From Ichthyophthirius multifiliis (Eukaryota > Ciliophora > Oligohymenophorea > Hymenostomatida), in NCBI RefSeq assembly GCF_000220395.1, contig NW_004086025.1, positions 1-42,406 of the forward strand: a DNA stretch of 42,406 bases. Reading direction: 5' to 3'. Below, in pieces: positions 12,035 through 24,310 of the stretch. Position 1 is the stretch's first letter; each line of letters begins with the position of its first letter. A model generated the notes under the pieces. It was not told the origin of the DNA. It ran no database searches and was given only the letters and a program-made list of their open reading frames with translations. A program made the position numbers and the translations under genes.

Positions 12035-15000
12035 TAATTTTATTGTTTTTATTAATATTATTATATTATTTATTTCACTAATCCATCAATTTTAATTAAA
12101 AAGTTGTTAATTTTTTTATAATAAATACTATCAGAATTTACTAATATATCTTTTTAAAATTTCATTCCACCGCCTTCAATTAATGAATTAATTATATTTT
12201 CTAGATTTTTGATATATAAGTTTTATTAGTTTTATTAATCAAAAGTTTATTGTTCTTATAAGATTTTATTTTCTTTACATGTTCTTATACCTATTTGTAA
12301 TAGTTCCTCTAAAGAAGTATTATTATTAATTTTTTCTTCTATATCTTAATCAAAATTAGATATAATTTTCAAAAGCATTCCATAATAATTTTTTTATTTA
12401 ACTAAAAGTACATCATATTTAATATTATTGTCTTAATTATTTAGTTTTTCTAGATTTATTTAATCTTCATATGCTTAATTAGATAATTCTAATTTTTCTT
12501 TTTCAGAAAAAAGTTTTTCTATTTACCTCAGTTATTCTTTGATTTGATTTTTTAATTATTCAATAAGTATTTTTTCTTGAATATTTTATTAAATTATTTT
12601 TTCGTTTTCTTATTTAAATTCTTCCGATTTTTCAATAAATTCTTTTTAAAGATTTTCGAATTTTTAATGGAAATTATTTTCGTTTTTTTAAATTTAAAAT
12701 TTTAATTTTTAATTATCATTTTCTAAATTTTCGTTATTTGTTTAAATTTAAATATTTTTTTGATTTATTTAATTATTTTCGTTTTCCATTTTAAAAATCT
12801 TATTTTCGCAATTTTTATTTATTTATATTTATTTTTCAAGTTTATCTTATAAAATATTCATATTTTAGTTCATTTAATTTACTTGTTTTTCAATAATTTT
12901 AAATTTCTGTATTTATTCTTGAATTTCAAGTTCTTTTTCTTCTATTAATTTTATGTTTTTTTCTATTTCCTATTCTTTTTGATTTAGTTCGTTTTGTAAA
13001 TTTTCTAAAAGACTTTTTTATTTATTTATTTATTATTATTTTTGCTAATTTTCATTTGTTTTTTCTTTAATTTCTTCTTTTTAGTTTTATAAAAGGGTTT
13101 AATATTCATTTTCTTGTTAATAGAGTTCATTAATTTAATGCTTTTATGTATTAATTTATTACTAAAATTATTAGTTTTATACATTTATATTTAAATTTTA
13201 TTTTTTTAAATCTTCTATTTAAGTATTTTTTAATTGTATTTATTCATTTGAATTTTCGATTTTTTAAAAAAGAGAATTTTTTTCCTTTTCGAAATTTTCG
13301 TTGAGATTTTTTTAAAGGAAAATTTAATTTTTTACATCTTTTAAATTATCTTTTAAATTTTATTCAATTTTTTAATTTTCATTTATTTAATTTTTTTATT
13401 TTTCGCATTTTTTTAAAAGCTATTCTTTTTCTTATAAAATATCTTCCATTTTTTTAGTTAAATCCTTAATTGTATATACGTTTTCATCAATATTTTATTA
13501 CTTTTGAATATTTATACTGTTTAAATGATTTATTTAATCGTTTTAGTTATTATTAGTTAGTATTAATTATTCAATTTTTTACTCGTTTTTTTGATTTTGG
13601 TAAAGTAATTTCTCTAAATTGGCTTTGAGTTCTTTTTTTATTCTTTATTATCATAAAATTCATTACTTAATTATTAATAAGAATCATTCAATTAATTATT
13701 TTCTATTTCGAGTTTTTAAATTTGTTCAAGAAGTGAATTTTTTTCGAGTTAAATTTGATGTTTTTGCTCATTTATATTATTATTTAATTTTTTTATTTAA
13801 TTATTTATTTCATATAATTCATCATTTTTATTTTATAAGGTTTAATTTTCAAGTTTTTATTAAGATATAGTATTTTCCTATTTTTATTATATTTTTTATA
13901 ACATTAAGACTTCTTTATTTTATTAATTTAATTAATTAATTAAAGTATTTTTTTCTTAAATGAAGAAGTTTATTTAGTCCTAAATTTTTTCATTTTCATT
14001 TAATAATTTATTATTTTTTTCTTCAATTTTATTTTCTTTAAATTTCCATTCAAAGACTAAAGTATTTAATTTTTAGTTTTCTTCTTTAAGACTTTCTTTT
14101 TCTTTTAAAATTTCCTAATATTCATTTTATAATAGACTATATTATTTTTCAACCAATTAATATTTGTTAATTGATATATTTTTCTATTCTTAAATATTTT
14201 AAGTTCTTTTTATAAAGAATTTTCTTTTTGTTTTAAAAACGAGATTTATTCTTCGAAATTTTATATATTTTTTTCAGTATTTTCATCCTTTTTTTATTAT
14301 AAATTTTCCATTTCTTATTTAATCTTTAAATTTTCATCTTTTAAATTTTTTAAGCTTTTATATAAACGTTCATTTTCAATTTATAAAAAGTTAATTTTTT
14401 AATTATTTTCTTATTCAAAAATTAAATATTTTTCTTCCAAATTTTTCATGAATTAACTTTTTTCGATTTTTTCTATTTATAATAAATCATTTTCTTATAT
14501 TAAATTTTTATTTTTTTCTTAATAATTTTCTATATTTTCTTCTAAAAGATTTATTTTTAATTCAAATTATTATAAATTTTACCTTATTTTTTAATTTTCT
14601 TCTAAAATCCGTTTTTTATCCTTTTAAATTTCCATAATTTCCATTTATAATTTCTCTTTTTAATTCATTAAATTTAAGTTATTTTCTTTGCTTTTTTCTT
14701 ATTCTATATTTTATTTTTCTTATATTTCGCATAATTATTCGTTACATTATTAAGCCAAATTTACTTCTTGTTCCATTTTTTATAATTCTTCTGTCAATTA
14801 GTTGATTTTTTAAATCATTTTTTTATTTTCTATATTTAAATTAGTACTTTATTATTATTATTTTTATAGATTTTCTTCTAATTGAGTATTATTTTCACAT
14901 AAGAAGGTATTATCTTTTTATAATTAATTGTTTTTTTATAATAATTCTTCAACTTATTATTATAAATTATAATTATTTTATTAAAGATTTTCCAAATGTT

Positions 15001-17396
15001 AACATTAATCATTATATTTATTTTAAATTTCATTTAATTATATATTAAAGTTTGATATTTACTCATTTTTTTTATTAAGTTTTTGTATTTTTTTCTAGCT
15101 TACATTAATTTATTTCTAAAAATCATTTTTTTCATCCAAAAAATAAGCATTTTATTAATTTTATTATTCTATAACATTTTATAATTCTTCATTATTTTCT
15201 TTTAATTAACAAATCAAATTTTACAAAACGTTATTTTCTTTAAAAAATTTATCATTTAAATAAAGTGTTTATTAAAGTTCTTTTTATAAAGAATTTTTCT
15301 CTTTTAAATTTTCTTCAAGTTCTTAATGTTTTTCGTTTATATAATTTTAGTGTGTATCTTATAGTTATTATATTTATTTTTATAAATCTTATATATTATC
15401 TTTTTAAAGGAATATAGTTTAGGAATGATTTTCTATATTATTTTTCTCGTTTTTTAATTCTTGTATTAGATTTTGGATTTGGTTTTCTTTTTATTTAATT
15501 TATAAACTGTTTTCTTAAAGTTTTTTCCTTAAATTTTCTTCTTGGAAATTTTTTTAATTTTTAAGTTCGTTTATTTCATGTTTTTATTATTCGACTTTCT
15601 TTGTGTTTTCCTTATTTTCTTTCTTATAGTTTTCCATTTCTTCGAATAAGTTTTCGTTTTTATGAATAAATTTCATATTTTCCATTTTTAGATCTTAAAC
15701 AAGGCAATTTAACTCTTAATTTTATTATTAAGATTCTATAAATTAATTTTCTTTTATTTTAATTTAATTAGTTTGTTCTTATATTTAACTTTTGAAATTA
15801 GAAACTTATTTTTTAAAAGAAGAAATTTAATTTTCGAAATTAATTTAAAGTTCAGTTTTCGTTGATTATAAAAGCAAAAATTCATCATTTATTTTATTTA
15901 ATTCTTTATTTAAAATAAAGTTTTTATTTTCAAATTCTTTTATTTTTTCAAGATTTTCGCTTTTATTCTTTTATAAGTCTTAATTTTCTTCCTTTAATTC
16001 TTTAATTTTTGCTTTTTATTTTTCTATTTTTTCCTTTAGATTATTTTCAGTTTATTTTTAACAATTTCTTTCATTTTCTTTAATTCTTAATTCTTCTTCG
16101 ATTTCTTTTTAATGCTTATCTTAAATTTTTTAAAGACTCTTTTATTAGTTTATATTTTCTTATAATTATTAGTTCTTTTTTTTTAATTCGTAAATTTCGT
16201 TTTCATTTTTTTCTTCTTTTTTTTCATTCTCGTTTATTATATTTTATAATTTTTACTAAATTTCAATGTTTTTTCTTTCGATTTTATTAATATTTTTTAT
16301 TTGTTTTTCTATTTCTTTTTCTAATTCATGAATTTTTTTATCTTTTTCTTCGATTTCAAGTAATTAATTTTCTTAAATTTCCTTTATTTTTTTTACAAAT
16401 TCTTCTTGTTTTTCCTAAAAGTGTATTTCAGTTTATTTTTAATAAAAATTTTTTTCCTAAAAAAAATCTTCTTCCATTATTTTCTTTTAATTTATTTCCT
16501 AGTTTAATTAATTCTAATAATTTTCCATTTTCTAGTGTATTTTTTGTAAATTATTCTCGAATATTTCTTTCTATTCTTCCAATCTTTTTTACAAACTTTT
16601 ATTTTCATATTAAAGTTTTTCAATACTAGAATTTTCCTCTTTTAATTTTTACATAATAAATTATTAATTTTCATGTTTTTATTTTAATTCTTCAAAATCT
16701 TCATTCACAGCCTTAAATAATTCTTGTTATTTTTTTAATTTTAAATTCAATTCTTCTTTCTACATATTATATATCTTCTATTTATCTAATATGAAATCTT
16801 TTATGGCCCTCAAACGACTTTATATAGATGGATTTTCCTCTCTACAGTTTATTTTTAATTAATGTTATATATCTAATATTTAGTTTTTTAATTATTCATA
16901 GAGGTTTTCTATTTCATTATTTTTTTTATTTTTTTCCTTTTAAATTTTTTTTAAAAAAAACATATATATTTTTTTTTTTTGAAATATATTTTACAATTAA
17001 ATTTTATTATTAAATATCATTAATTTTTATTTCCAAAGATTTAATAATCTAATCTTTTTTTTAATCTAAACTTTCTTGTTATTGATTATTGGATATTATT
17101 AAATTATTAAATTCCTATTCTTTTTATTCTAATAAATAATAAAGTTTTTTAATACAATCTTTCTTTTCTTTATATTTTTTAGTTGTTTTTAATAATTTCT
17201 TTTCGAACTATTCGTTTTATTAATTTAATTATTAAATTTATAGTTCGAATTGTTTGCTTATTTCTTCAGTTTCTTTTTATGATTTTATAGAAACACTCAT
17301 TAATTATTATTTTTATTTTTTATTTTCCTCTTATAATTCATCAATGATTTTTTAATACATATTTTAATTATGTGCAAATTATTGTGTCTTTTTTTT

Positions 17397-17456
<60 letters not shown>

Positions 17457-17516
17457 ATATAAATTTAATTACATTAGCAAAAACACTACTTGAACAAAAC
17501 TATTCGAATTCTTCTT

Positions 17517-17565
<49 letters not shown>

Positions 17566-18065
17566 ATTATATCTAGTTTTTTACTAAATGTTTAATAGCT
17601 TTTTCCATATTGTCTTTATCAACAAGAAAAAGATTCGAAAAATATTAAGATTCTGCAGAAATAGTTATATATTTTCTCATTTTTAAAGTAGAGCTTATTA
17701 TATTCTTGGCACAAGTAATGAAATATTCTATTTTTTTACGAGTAGTCTCCTGTTTTAAGGTTTTGAAATTGGAAGAAGAGTTATTTTTGAAAGAATTTAA
17801 TTCATCTTTGTTTGTTGATTAATTGTAATTACTTAAAATTTAGGAGCTTTAATTAACCTTGCAGTTGTTATTAAAAAAATCATCTTATTATTACATATTA
17901 TGCTTACTAAAAGTTTATTTTAGCTATTATGTGGAATTTGATTATTGTTTTTCGTAACTATTTTTATTTATATATGTATATTAATTTTTTTGGTTACTCA
18001 TTATAAAAGCCTTTTGCAAATGCTTCAATTTTTAATTTTATTGGAGATACTGCTGTATTTCTCAT
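11710..18065 (-). CDS. Giant coiled-coil protein (about 2,035 aa) with polyQ and acidic DF-rich tail
   Basis: Exons 18065-17998, 17957-17585, 17517-17473, 17387-16995 and one large exon 16936-11710 join in phase (introns 40, 67, 85, 58 nt). The N-terminus (MRNTAVSPIKLKIEAFAKGF, then ...KIEYFITCAKNIISS) is globular-looking. Residues from about 165 to about 1,870 are almost continuous heptad-rich Glu/Lys/Gln/Asn coiled coil. The tail has a conserved-looking patch (LIEGGGMKF...), then a Gln tract written as alternating TAA/TAG near 11866-12031, and ends with DFPDFDDFDDF before FSDKDSVFNGSYQDQK and TGA. The architecture suggests a golgin, centrosomal or basal-body tether, but no GRIP or other diagnostic domain is seen, so I leave the function open. 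Two one-base frame slips (13633-13639 and 14197-14200) lie in homopolymers and look like assembly errors. Confidence 0.8.
11866..12031. repeat. (TTA)n-type triplet tract encoding poly-Gln
   Basis: Degenerate TTA/CTA triplets on the plus strand read TAA/TAG/CAG on the coding strand. They give a Gln-rich stretch of more than 40 residues, broken by Tyr and Leu, in the tail of the giant coiled-coil protein. Mixed TAA and TAG codons suggest selection for Gln and not only slippage. Confidence 0.85.
17400..17453. repeat. (TA)n tract in coiled-coil gene intron 3
   Basis: About 53 nt of TA dinucleotides fill most of the 85-nt intron 17388-17472. A second tract of about 42 nt at 17520-17561 fills the neighbouring 67-nt intron. 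Confidence 0.9.
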
Positions 18066-18277
18066 TTTTTTTTATTTTATTATTTTTAAATTATATAAAT
18101 AAATATTTTTTTTTAATTTTTATATTTTTTTAAATATACTATATACTTTTTTTTTATTAAGTAATGCATTATAATATAAAATAAAACTTGCAATTTTATT
18201 ATAATTTCAATAAAATGTATTTATTTTTAATATTAATAATATTTATTTATTTTAAAAAAAAATTATTAATATATTTA

Positions 18278-18324
<47 letters not shown>

Positions 18325-18412
18325 TATATTTAAAAGTAATTAATAAATATTAAAATAAATTTTAATTTTAATAATTTTTTTTTTAAATTCAAATATATAT
18401 ATAACAAAAAAA
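18066..18412. promoter_or_regulatory. Shared bidirectional spacer between two coiled-coil genes
   Basis: This 347-nt A/T-only spacer separates the divergent start codons of the giant coiled-coil gene (minus) and the 318-aa gene (plus), so both promoters must lie here. A TA tract sits near 18293-18320. No defined motif can be named. Confidence 0.4.
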
Positions 18413-19369
18413 ATGTAAAAATAAGAATCAATAGATAAATTCAATTACATATTTACTTAAATAACATCACATAAAGAACTATGTCCAAAATCAGAATGCA
18501 AAATATCAATGTCATTATTATAATCAGTAATAGAATGTATAATAGAAGATTTACAAACCATTGAATGGACAAGAGATGATATAAATGATTGGTTAACTAC
18601 AATAGACAAGGAAGGTTCGTGTACTGAAAGTTAGTTTATATTTGAAAAAGTCGAATAAGATTTGTAATAAACATAGTCTTTTTCCAAAGGCTCTAAATTT
18701 TAAGAAATACAAAATTAATAATAAGCTGAAGATCAAGTGGAGGAGTAAAGAATAAGAGAGCTATTAATACAATAATCTATATAATAGGAATAGAAAAGTA
18801 TAGAACAAAAAGCTAAGCTAATTTCTTTATTAGAAGAAATATAAGAAGAAAAGGAAAATAAATATGAAGATGAAGGAAATAACGATGTTTGGGTTATATT
18901 CGAAAATTAAAAAAAATTATATTTGGAAGAAAAAAGTACTGTTTTGTAAAAAATAAATCATATTTTTGATGATTTAGAAGGCGGGGAATTTAAGGAATAA
19001 AAATAATGGAAAAATTAAATTTTAGATTAAATAGAAAAATATGAATATAAGGAAATAATTTTGCTAAAAAATTAAATTCTAAATAGTATTTAAGGCTAAT
19101 ATTAATTTTTAAATTAAAAAATTCTTTCTATTTTAGAATAAGTAGTTTAATGGGAAAATAGGTTTCCTTTGTGTACTGATAAAAGTGTAGCGTTATTTAT
19201 TGATATAGAAAAAAACAATGTCTATTTAGACTAAATGCTTTAGAAAGTTAATGGGGTTTATAGTAATAAACTTGTTAGTGATTTAGAAAATATTTAGTCT
19301 ATGTTTTAAGAAATTAATGATATAAGAAATAATAAAAATTAATACTAAAACGAAAATATTAATTAATGA
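18413..19369 (+). CDS. Coiled-coil protein of unknown function (318 aa)
   Basis: One uninterrupted exon from ATG 18413 (MQKQESIDKFNYIF) to TGA 19367-19369. The N-terminal 80 residues look folded (SHKELCPKSECKISMS, then IEWTRDDINDWLTTIDKEG). A Gln/Glu-rich coiled coil follows at about 90-170 (...EEQRIRELLIQQS, LISLLEEIQEEKENKYEDE), and the C-terminal half is helical and less repetitive (FPLCTDKSVALFIDIEKNNV). I do not recognise the family. Codon use and GC content match the conserved genes of the window, so it is very likely real. It is divergent from the giant coiled-coil gene, which might mean joint regulation; that is inference only. Confidence 0.75.
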
Positions 19370-19546
19370 ACATTTATTAATATATGTATGTATATGTATT
19401 TTAGATTTTTTATAAAAATAACTTTAAAAAAAAATATATATTTAATGTTATTTGATTAATATTGAACTATGTAAAAGTTAAATATTATATTACTTTAATT
19501 AAAAAATAATTATAAAATCTAAACTAAAAATAAATTGTTTAAATTA

Positions 19547-20112
19547 TCATATTTCTGATTCCTAATTAGGTGTAAAAAAAATTACTTTAAATTTTATAAA
19601 CTCATTTTAATAGGTTGTTCGAAAGTTTAATTATGACAACATTTTTAATTAAATTCAATTTATCTTTTTTCTTTATCTGTCATCTAAAAATATATATATA
19701 TTTAATTTAATAATATCGTTTATATATAAAAAAACTCTTCTGCTAGCATTAAAAATATAATTATTTGACAAAATCCAAGCTCTAAAAATTATATATAAAT
19801 AAAAATATTATCTAAAATAATACTAAATTGCTATAGGTAAATTAGCAATCAAAAATAATATTATACTAATAGGTTATTTATAAAATTCAAAAGAAGTATC
19901 AACACAATAATATGAAATGAGTAATAAAGTAAACAAAAATATAAATAATAAAAATTATCTAGCAAATCTATGCATAGGAATACTAAAAATATATATTAAA
20001 AAAAAAAAAAATTAATATAATTAGTTAATAAGATTTTTAATTAAATAAGATTAGAATAAAATTTAAAAATATAAAAATATATATAAATTTTATTAAAAAA
20101 ATTTTAATTAAT

Positions 20113-20143
<31 letters not shown>

Positions 20144-21502
20144 TTTCATATATATATTATTTTTAATATATATATTAAAAATAATATCTTTAAATATACA
20201 TTTTTATTTTTTATATTTATATACATATATATAAATAAATGTTTATATAAATTTATATTTTTAAACATAAAAAATTATATATTTTTATGTAAATTATATA
20301 TTATGTATATAAATATATTTTTTACCACATATAAATTATTTATATTGTTGAAACCGTATAAAATATATATTTCAATACAGGATATTCATCTAATTTTAAT
20401 AAAGTACTTTCTTTTATATTTAATATTTAATCTATCAAAGCATATACTGATATTCCTAACCAATATATACCTTTTTTTTATTTTAATAATTTTTATATTT
20501 TATATATATTTTTTTTTCAAAAATAAATACCTAGTATTCCCATCCAAAATAAAAATAATGTAAAATATTTTATATTTCTGGCTCCAACACAGTTTCCAAT
20601 AAAATAGCAATGACTAATAAAAATATTAAATATAATTTTTTTTTTTTTAGAAAATAAAAATACTGGTCAAATCCTCTAACACATTAATCACATCTGCTAC
20701 AATGTGAAGCTTTTGGAGGACGCATAATTTTACATGTTGTGCAATATCTAGATTAATAAAAAGCAATTTGTTTATTAAAATTTATTTTTTCAATGAAATT
20801 TTTTCCTTAATTTTCATAATCTATTTTTATCTCATCTACTATATTTTTATTATTATTTTATGTTATTTCCTTTTTAAAAATAATTAATTTGTTTAATTTT
20901 TATTTTATTTTTTACATCATTTTTTTAATCTTTTTATTCATTAACACTTGCATTTGTATTATTATTAATTTCTTTTTCTTATTATGTGCTAATATTTAAA
21001 TTTATTTATTTTTCTTAGTCTATAACTAAATTTCCTCTTGGAATAACTCCTGGTTCAGTTGTAACTGCTTTAATGAAATTATAAATAAATATTGCATTTA
21101 AAATATAGCTTATTATATAATTTGATTTAATATTTAATATTTCATCTAAATATCTCCCTATAAAAGTATCATAATACCCTTTTTAAAAAAAATTCAATAA
21201 AAAATATTTATTGAAAAAAAAATTGTTTATTTTTTTAAACAATACATGTATCTAAAAATATCCAAAAAATAATAAATCCAACATTAAGAATATCTCCTTT
21301 ATAAAACAACCATAATGATCTATTATTTATATATATTAAAAATATAGTTTTATAATTACCTAATTTTTAAAACTTTTCCTTAATACTATTTTCTTTATTT
21401 TTAATCTATAAATAGATCAGGATTCTGTGTTTCCTACCAGTCTAAATTTTCGTCTTTATAAGCTTCTTAGTAAATTTATTCGTATTTTTTTTAAGTATTC
21501 AT
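19547..21502 (-). CDS. DHHC-type protein S-acyltransferase (about 430 aa)
   Basis: Start ATG 21502 (MNTQKKYEQIYQEAYKDE). Exons 21502-21360, 21319-21246, 21178-20916, 20869-20664, 20613-20531, 20470-20326, 19982-19736 and 19683-19547 agree in phase; introns are 40-67 nt except one of 343 nt. Two membrane segments flank TEPGVIPRGN, a DPG-like motif. The cysteine-rich domain reads RYCTTCKIMRPPKASHCSRC, then CVRGFDHHC and GNCVGARN, so all zinc ligands and the catalytic Cys of DHHC are present. Several membrane segments follow. A TTxE-like motif (FRTTYQNEF) near the end suggests the true C-terminus, stop 19547, but reaching it needs one extra base in the run 19642-19646; without it the frame ends at 19602 or 19655. 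It should palmitoylate Cys residues on membrane proteins. Confidence 0.85.
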
Positions 21503-21577
21503 GTTTTTTTGTATTTTTTTATTTTATATTATATGTTTTAAAAATTAAAAAAAAAATAATAAAAAGAATTTAATAAA

Positions 21578-22060
21578 TCAACTTTTTTTTAAATTAATTT
21601 TATATTTTAATTATATTTATAAATTAATTTTAAATATTATTATTTTTATAACAAAAAAAAAATGACTTTATTATCTATTAATTTGTATTTAAATTTAAAA
21701 AAAAAAATTAAATAAATGTCTATAATAATTTTTTTATTGTTATAATTTTATTTTATATTAAAAGTTATTTTAAATATATTTTTTTTAAAAAAAAAAAAAT
21801 TATAAATTTATAATAAAAATAATTTAAGGATTATCAAAACCGTAATATAAATTTTCTAAAATTATTTAATCAAGTAAAAGTATTCCTTAATTTGTTTCGT
21901 ATCTAATTATTCTCTGAATTAATTCTTAATATAATAAATTATCTTATATAGTAGTTTCAAATTTAATTAATCCAATTACATCATTATATTTTTTATAATT
22001 TTGGGATTTTAAAATATAAGACAATAAATAAAAGAACTTTAATAACTTTTTTCTAATCAT
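21578..22060 (-). CDS. Uncertain small protein
   Basis: From ATG 22060 a frame reads MIRKKLLKFFYLLSY and then LIKFETTIQDNLLYQ, LIQRIIRYETNQGILLLDQ and ENLYYGFDNP, which has coding-like composition down to about 21830. After that the frame stays open only through homopolymer A/T to TGA 21578-21580, so the true end is probably near 21830 or lies beyond an intron. A second coding-like fragment (MFYRVEIQNF, ATG at 22269) lies just upstream on the same strand and could be an earlier exon, but no splice in the right phase was found. I do not recognise the protein. Confidence 0.35.
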
Positions 22061-22629
22061 TATTTTATTTTTATTTAAATAAGATTTGATAAAAAAAATA
22101 AGAATTTTTTTAAATTATTAATAGATAATCATAAATAAAATAATAAAAAATTGATATAATAACAAGGTAATTTATAACAAAGAGAGTAATTCTTATTTTA
22201 AAAATAATTTATTCGCATGTGAAAGAAAAAATATACATTAAAATTTTATATTTCTACTCTGTAAAACATCACAACAACAAAAATATTTAATTTTATTAGT
22301 AGTTTATTCTTAAGATATAAATATATATTTATTTATAAAAATTTTTATTTTAAAACAATGTTATATAATTTTAAATATTACTATATATTAAGTAATTTAA
22401 TATTAGTTGTGTATATTTATTTTTTTATTTAAAAAACAAAAAAATCAAAAAGTTTTAACAAAAAAAATGGATAAAAGACATTTTTTTTATATTAATTGAT
22501 TTTAATATATATATTTTTACTTATAATAATAAAATTTTAATTTATTTATATTATTTTTCTAAAAAAAGATTTAATTATTAATTTAATTATCTAAAAAAAA
22601 TAATAAAATATATATAATATAACTATTAA

Positions 22630-23727
22630 ATGGATATATAAGAAAATAATAAATCAAATGAAGAATAAGAATATAATTAAATTTAAGAATATGTAAAAGA
22701 TTAATAATTATTTGATTAAATAAACTATCAAACGGAATAATAATAAATAGATTAACAGAATGAAGATAATAACTTTGATTATGAAGAAGAATCTGATTTT
22801 TCCGAAAACTCATCAAATGATGAATAATTAATGCCAAAAGCATTACCAATAACTAATATAGAAGATATGGATTCAAATGGTACAGAATATGAAGGCTTAT
22901 AATATTTATTAAATGGTATTATTTATACATATAATTAAATAAAAATAATTTTTTAATAAATATAAAAAAAATTAATAGTAAAAAAAGAAGCAAACAAAAC
23001 TAGTAATACTATGGTTGCAAAAAACATATAAATAATCGATAAAAAAACCGATGAAAAATACATTCCAAAAAGTGAATTATAAGGTATTTTTGATGAAAAA
23101 AAGCAATTAAATAAATGGGAAAAAGATTAATTATATTATTTTAAAAAATTTAAAGAAGTAAAAAAAAAAAAAGCTTAAAAATAAAAATAAAAAAAATAGC
23201 ATTTATAATATGTAGATAATCAAATAAATAATAATAATAAAAACATATAAAATTTAATAGTTAATTTTTATGAAAATTTATAAGATGATAAATATATAAA
23301 AAGTCAAAAAGGATTTATAGATAACTTTTGTAATATAGATTAAGTATAAATAATTATTCCTACTGTTTAAACCTTACATAAAATCACTTATGTGAAATTA
23401 GAAAAAATACTTTCTTATATAGATAAGGTCATATAACCGAAATTAGATAATATTTAGAATTTTATTGATAATTAATAATAAGAAATTAACAAAAACTCAT
23501 TTTTAAATTATAATTAATATCTATGGATATACTCTTTATTTGGAAAATTAGAAAATCCACTTTTAGAAGACGTAAATTCTGCAGTGATTAATATTTTGAA
23601 ATTAAGTGTTTTCTAAAATAAATACTATAATAAAAATAATTAAGATTTTTAAATGATTTAAGCTATGACATCTTTGATAATCCTTATTATTAGAGAATAT
23701 TATGGATAAAAATATATATAAATATGA
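22630..23727 (+). CDS. GEMIN2: Gemin2/SIP1-like protein (344 aa)
   Basis: Exons 22630-22915 and 22979-23727 join in phase across a 63-nt intron. The first 75 residues are acidic and Gln-rich. Then come PKALPITNIEDMDSNGTEYE and NKTSNTMVAKNI, which fit the Gemin2 pattern of a proline-rich entry, a YLxxVxxE-like helix and a VVVA-type strand. The C-terminal half has the family's helical bundle, with YLWIYSLFGKLENPLLEDV matching the WLYxLLxxLExPL block, then AMTSLIILIIREYYG before TGA. Gemin2 holds the Sm ring during spliceosomal snRNP assembly by the SMN complex, which suits an intron-rich genome. The match rests on order and key residues read by eye, not on a search. The gene ends 112 nt before the next gene on the same strand. 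Confidence 0.65.
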
Positions 23728-23839
23728 ATATAATTATTTTTTATTTTATATATATTTTTTATTTTAAATAAATATATTTATTTATTTATATAATTTAGAT
23801 AAAAAAAAATATTTTTTTTTTAGTTTATTAAAAAACAAA

Positions 23840-24238
23840 ATGGATAATAATTATATGTATAATCTTTATAATTGGATGGAATAATAAATAAATATAATAG
23901 ATTAAAATGTCTATTAAAAATTTTAGGGTCAAATAAAGGATATTTATGAATAAAAATACCATAAATTATATGAATGTCTTATGAATATTAATTATGATCA
24001 AGAGGATAAATTTATTAAATGTTTAGAAAATTAAAAATAAATAAAGATTAATTTTGAAGAAATTAATAAAGATGAAAAAAGTAGATTTTATGATTGTATA
24101 AATGAAAATTATATTAATTCTTAGAAAAATATAAAAAATTTCAATTTAGAATAATAATAAACTAATTGCATGAATATGCTTGAGAAATAAATAATAAATA
24201 ATATATAAGAAACATTAAAAAAATTTTAAAATAAATGA
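23840..24238 (+). CDS. Small four-Cys helical protein, possibly FAM136A (DUF842)-like (132 aa)
   Basis: A single exon from ATG 23840 (MDNNYMYNLYNWMEQ) to TGA 24236-24238. Four cysteines are spaced through a helical protein: HKLYECLMN, FIKCLEN, SRFYDCINE and TNCMNMLEK. FAM136A/DUF842 proteins, small mitochondrial proteins of unclear role, have pairs of cysteines four residues apart at four such sites. Here each site keeps only one Cys, so the disulfide pairs cannot form as usual. The length (about 138 aa in the family) and the RFYDC motif are the main support. It could equally be an unrelated small helical protein. Same strand as, and close behind, the Gemin2-like gene. Confidence 0.6.
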
Positions 24239-24310
24239 AAAAAAAAAAAAAAAATTTCTATATATAAATTTTTAATGAATAAATATTTATATATTTTTTT
24301 TATTTATATA

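Noticed and set aside
13633-13639. Programmed -1 frameshift at A AAA AAG in the coiled-coil gene
   Set aside because: The heptamer fits, but the same kind of slip occurs at many non-slippery runs across unrelated genes; an assembly undercall explains all of them.
13619-13870. 83-codon plus-strand frame rich in Phe, Tyr and Leu
   Set aside because: It is the complement of the Lys/Glu/Asn-rich coiled coil of the giant minus-strand gene; such hydrophobic mirror frames are expected.
17400-17562. CRISPR-like or satellite array
   Set aside because: The two TA tracts are plain dinucleotide repeats inside introns, with no spacers or unit structure.
22583-22849. 88-codon minus-strand hydrophobic frame
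   Set aside because: It is antisense to the acidic N-terminus of the Gemin2-like protein.
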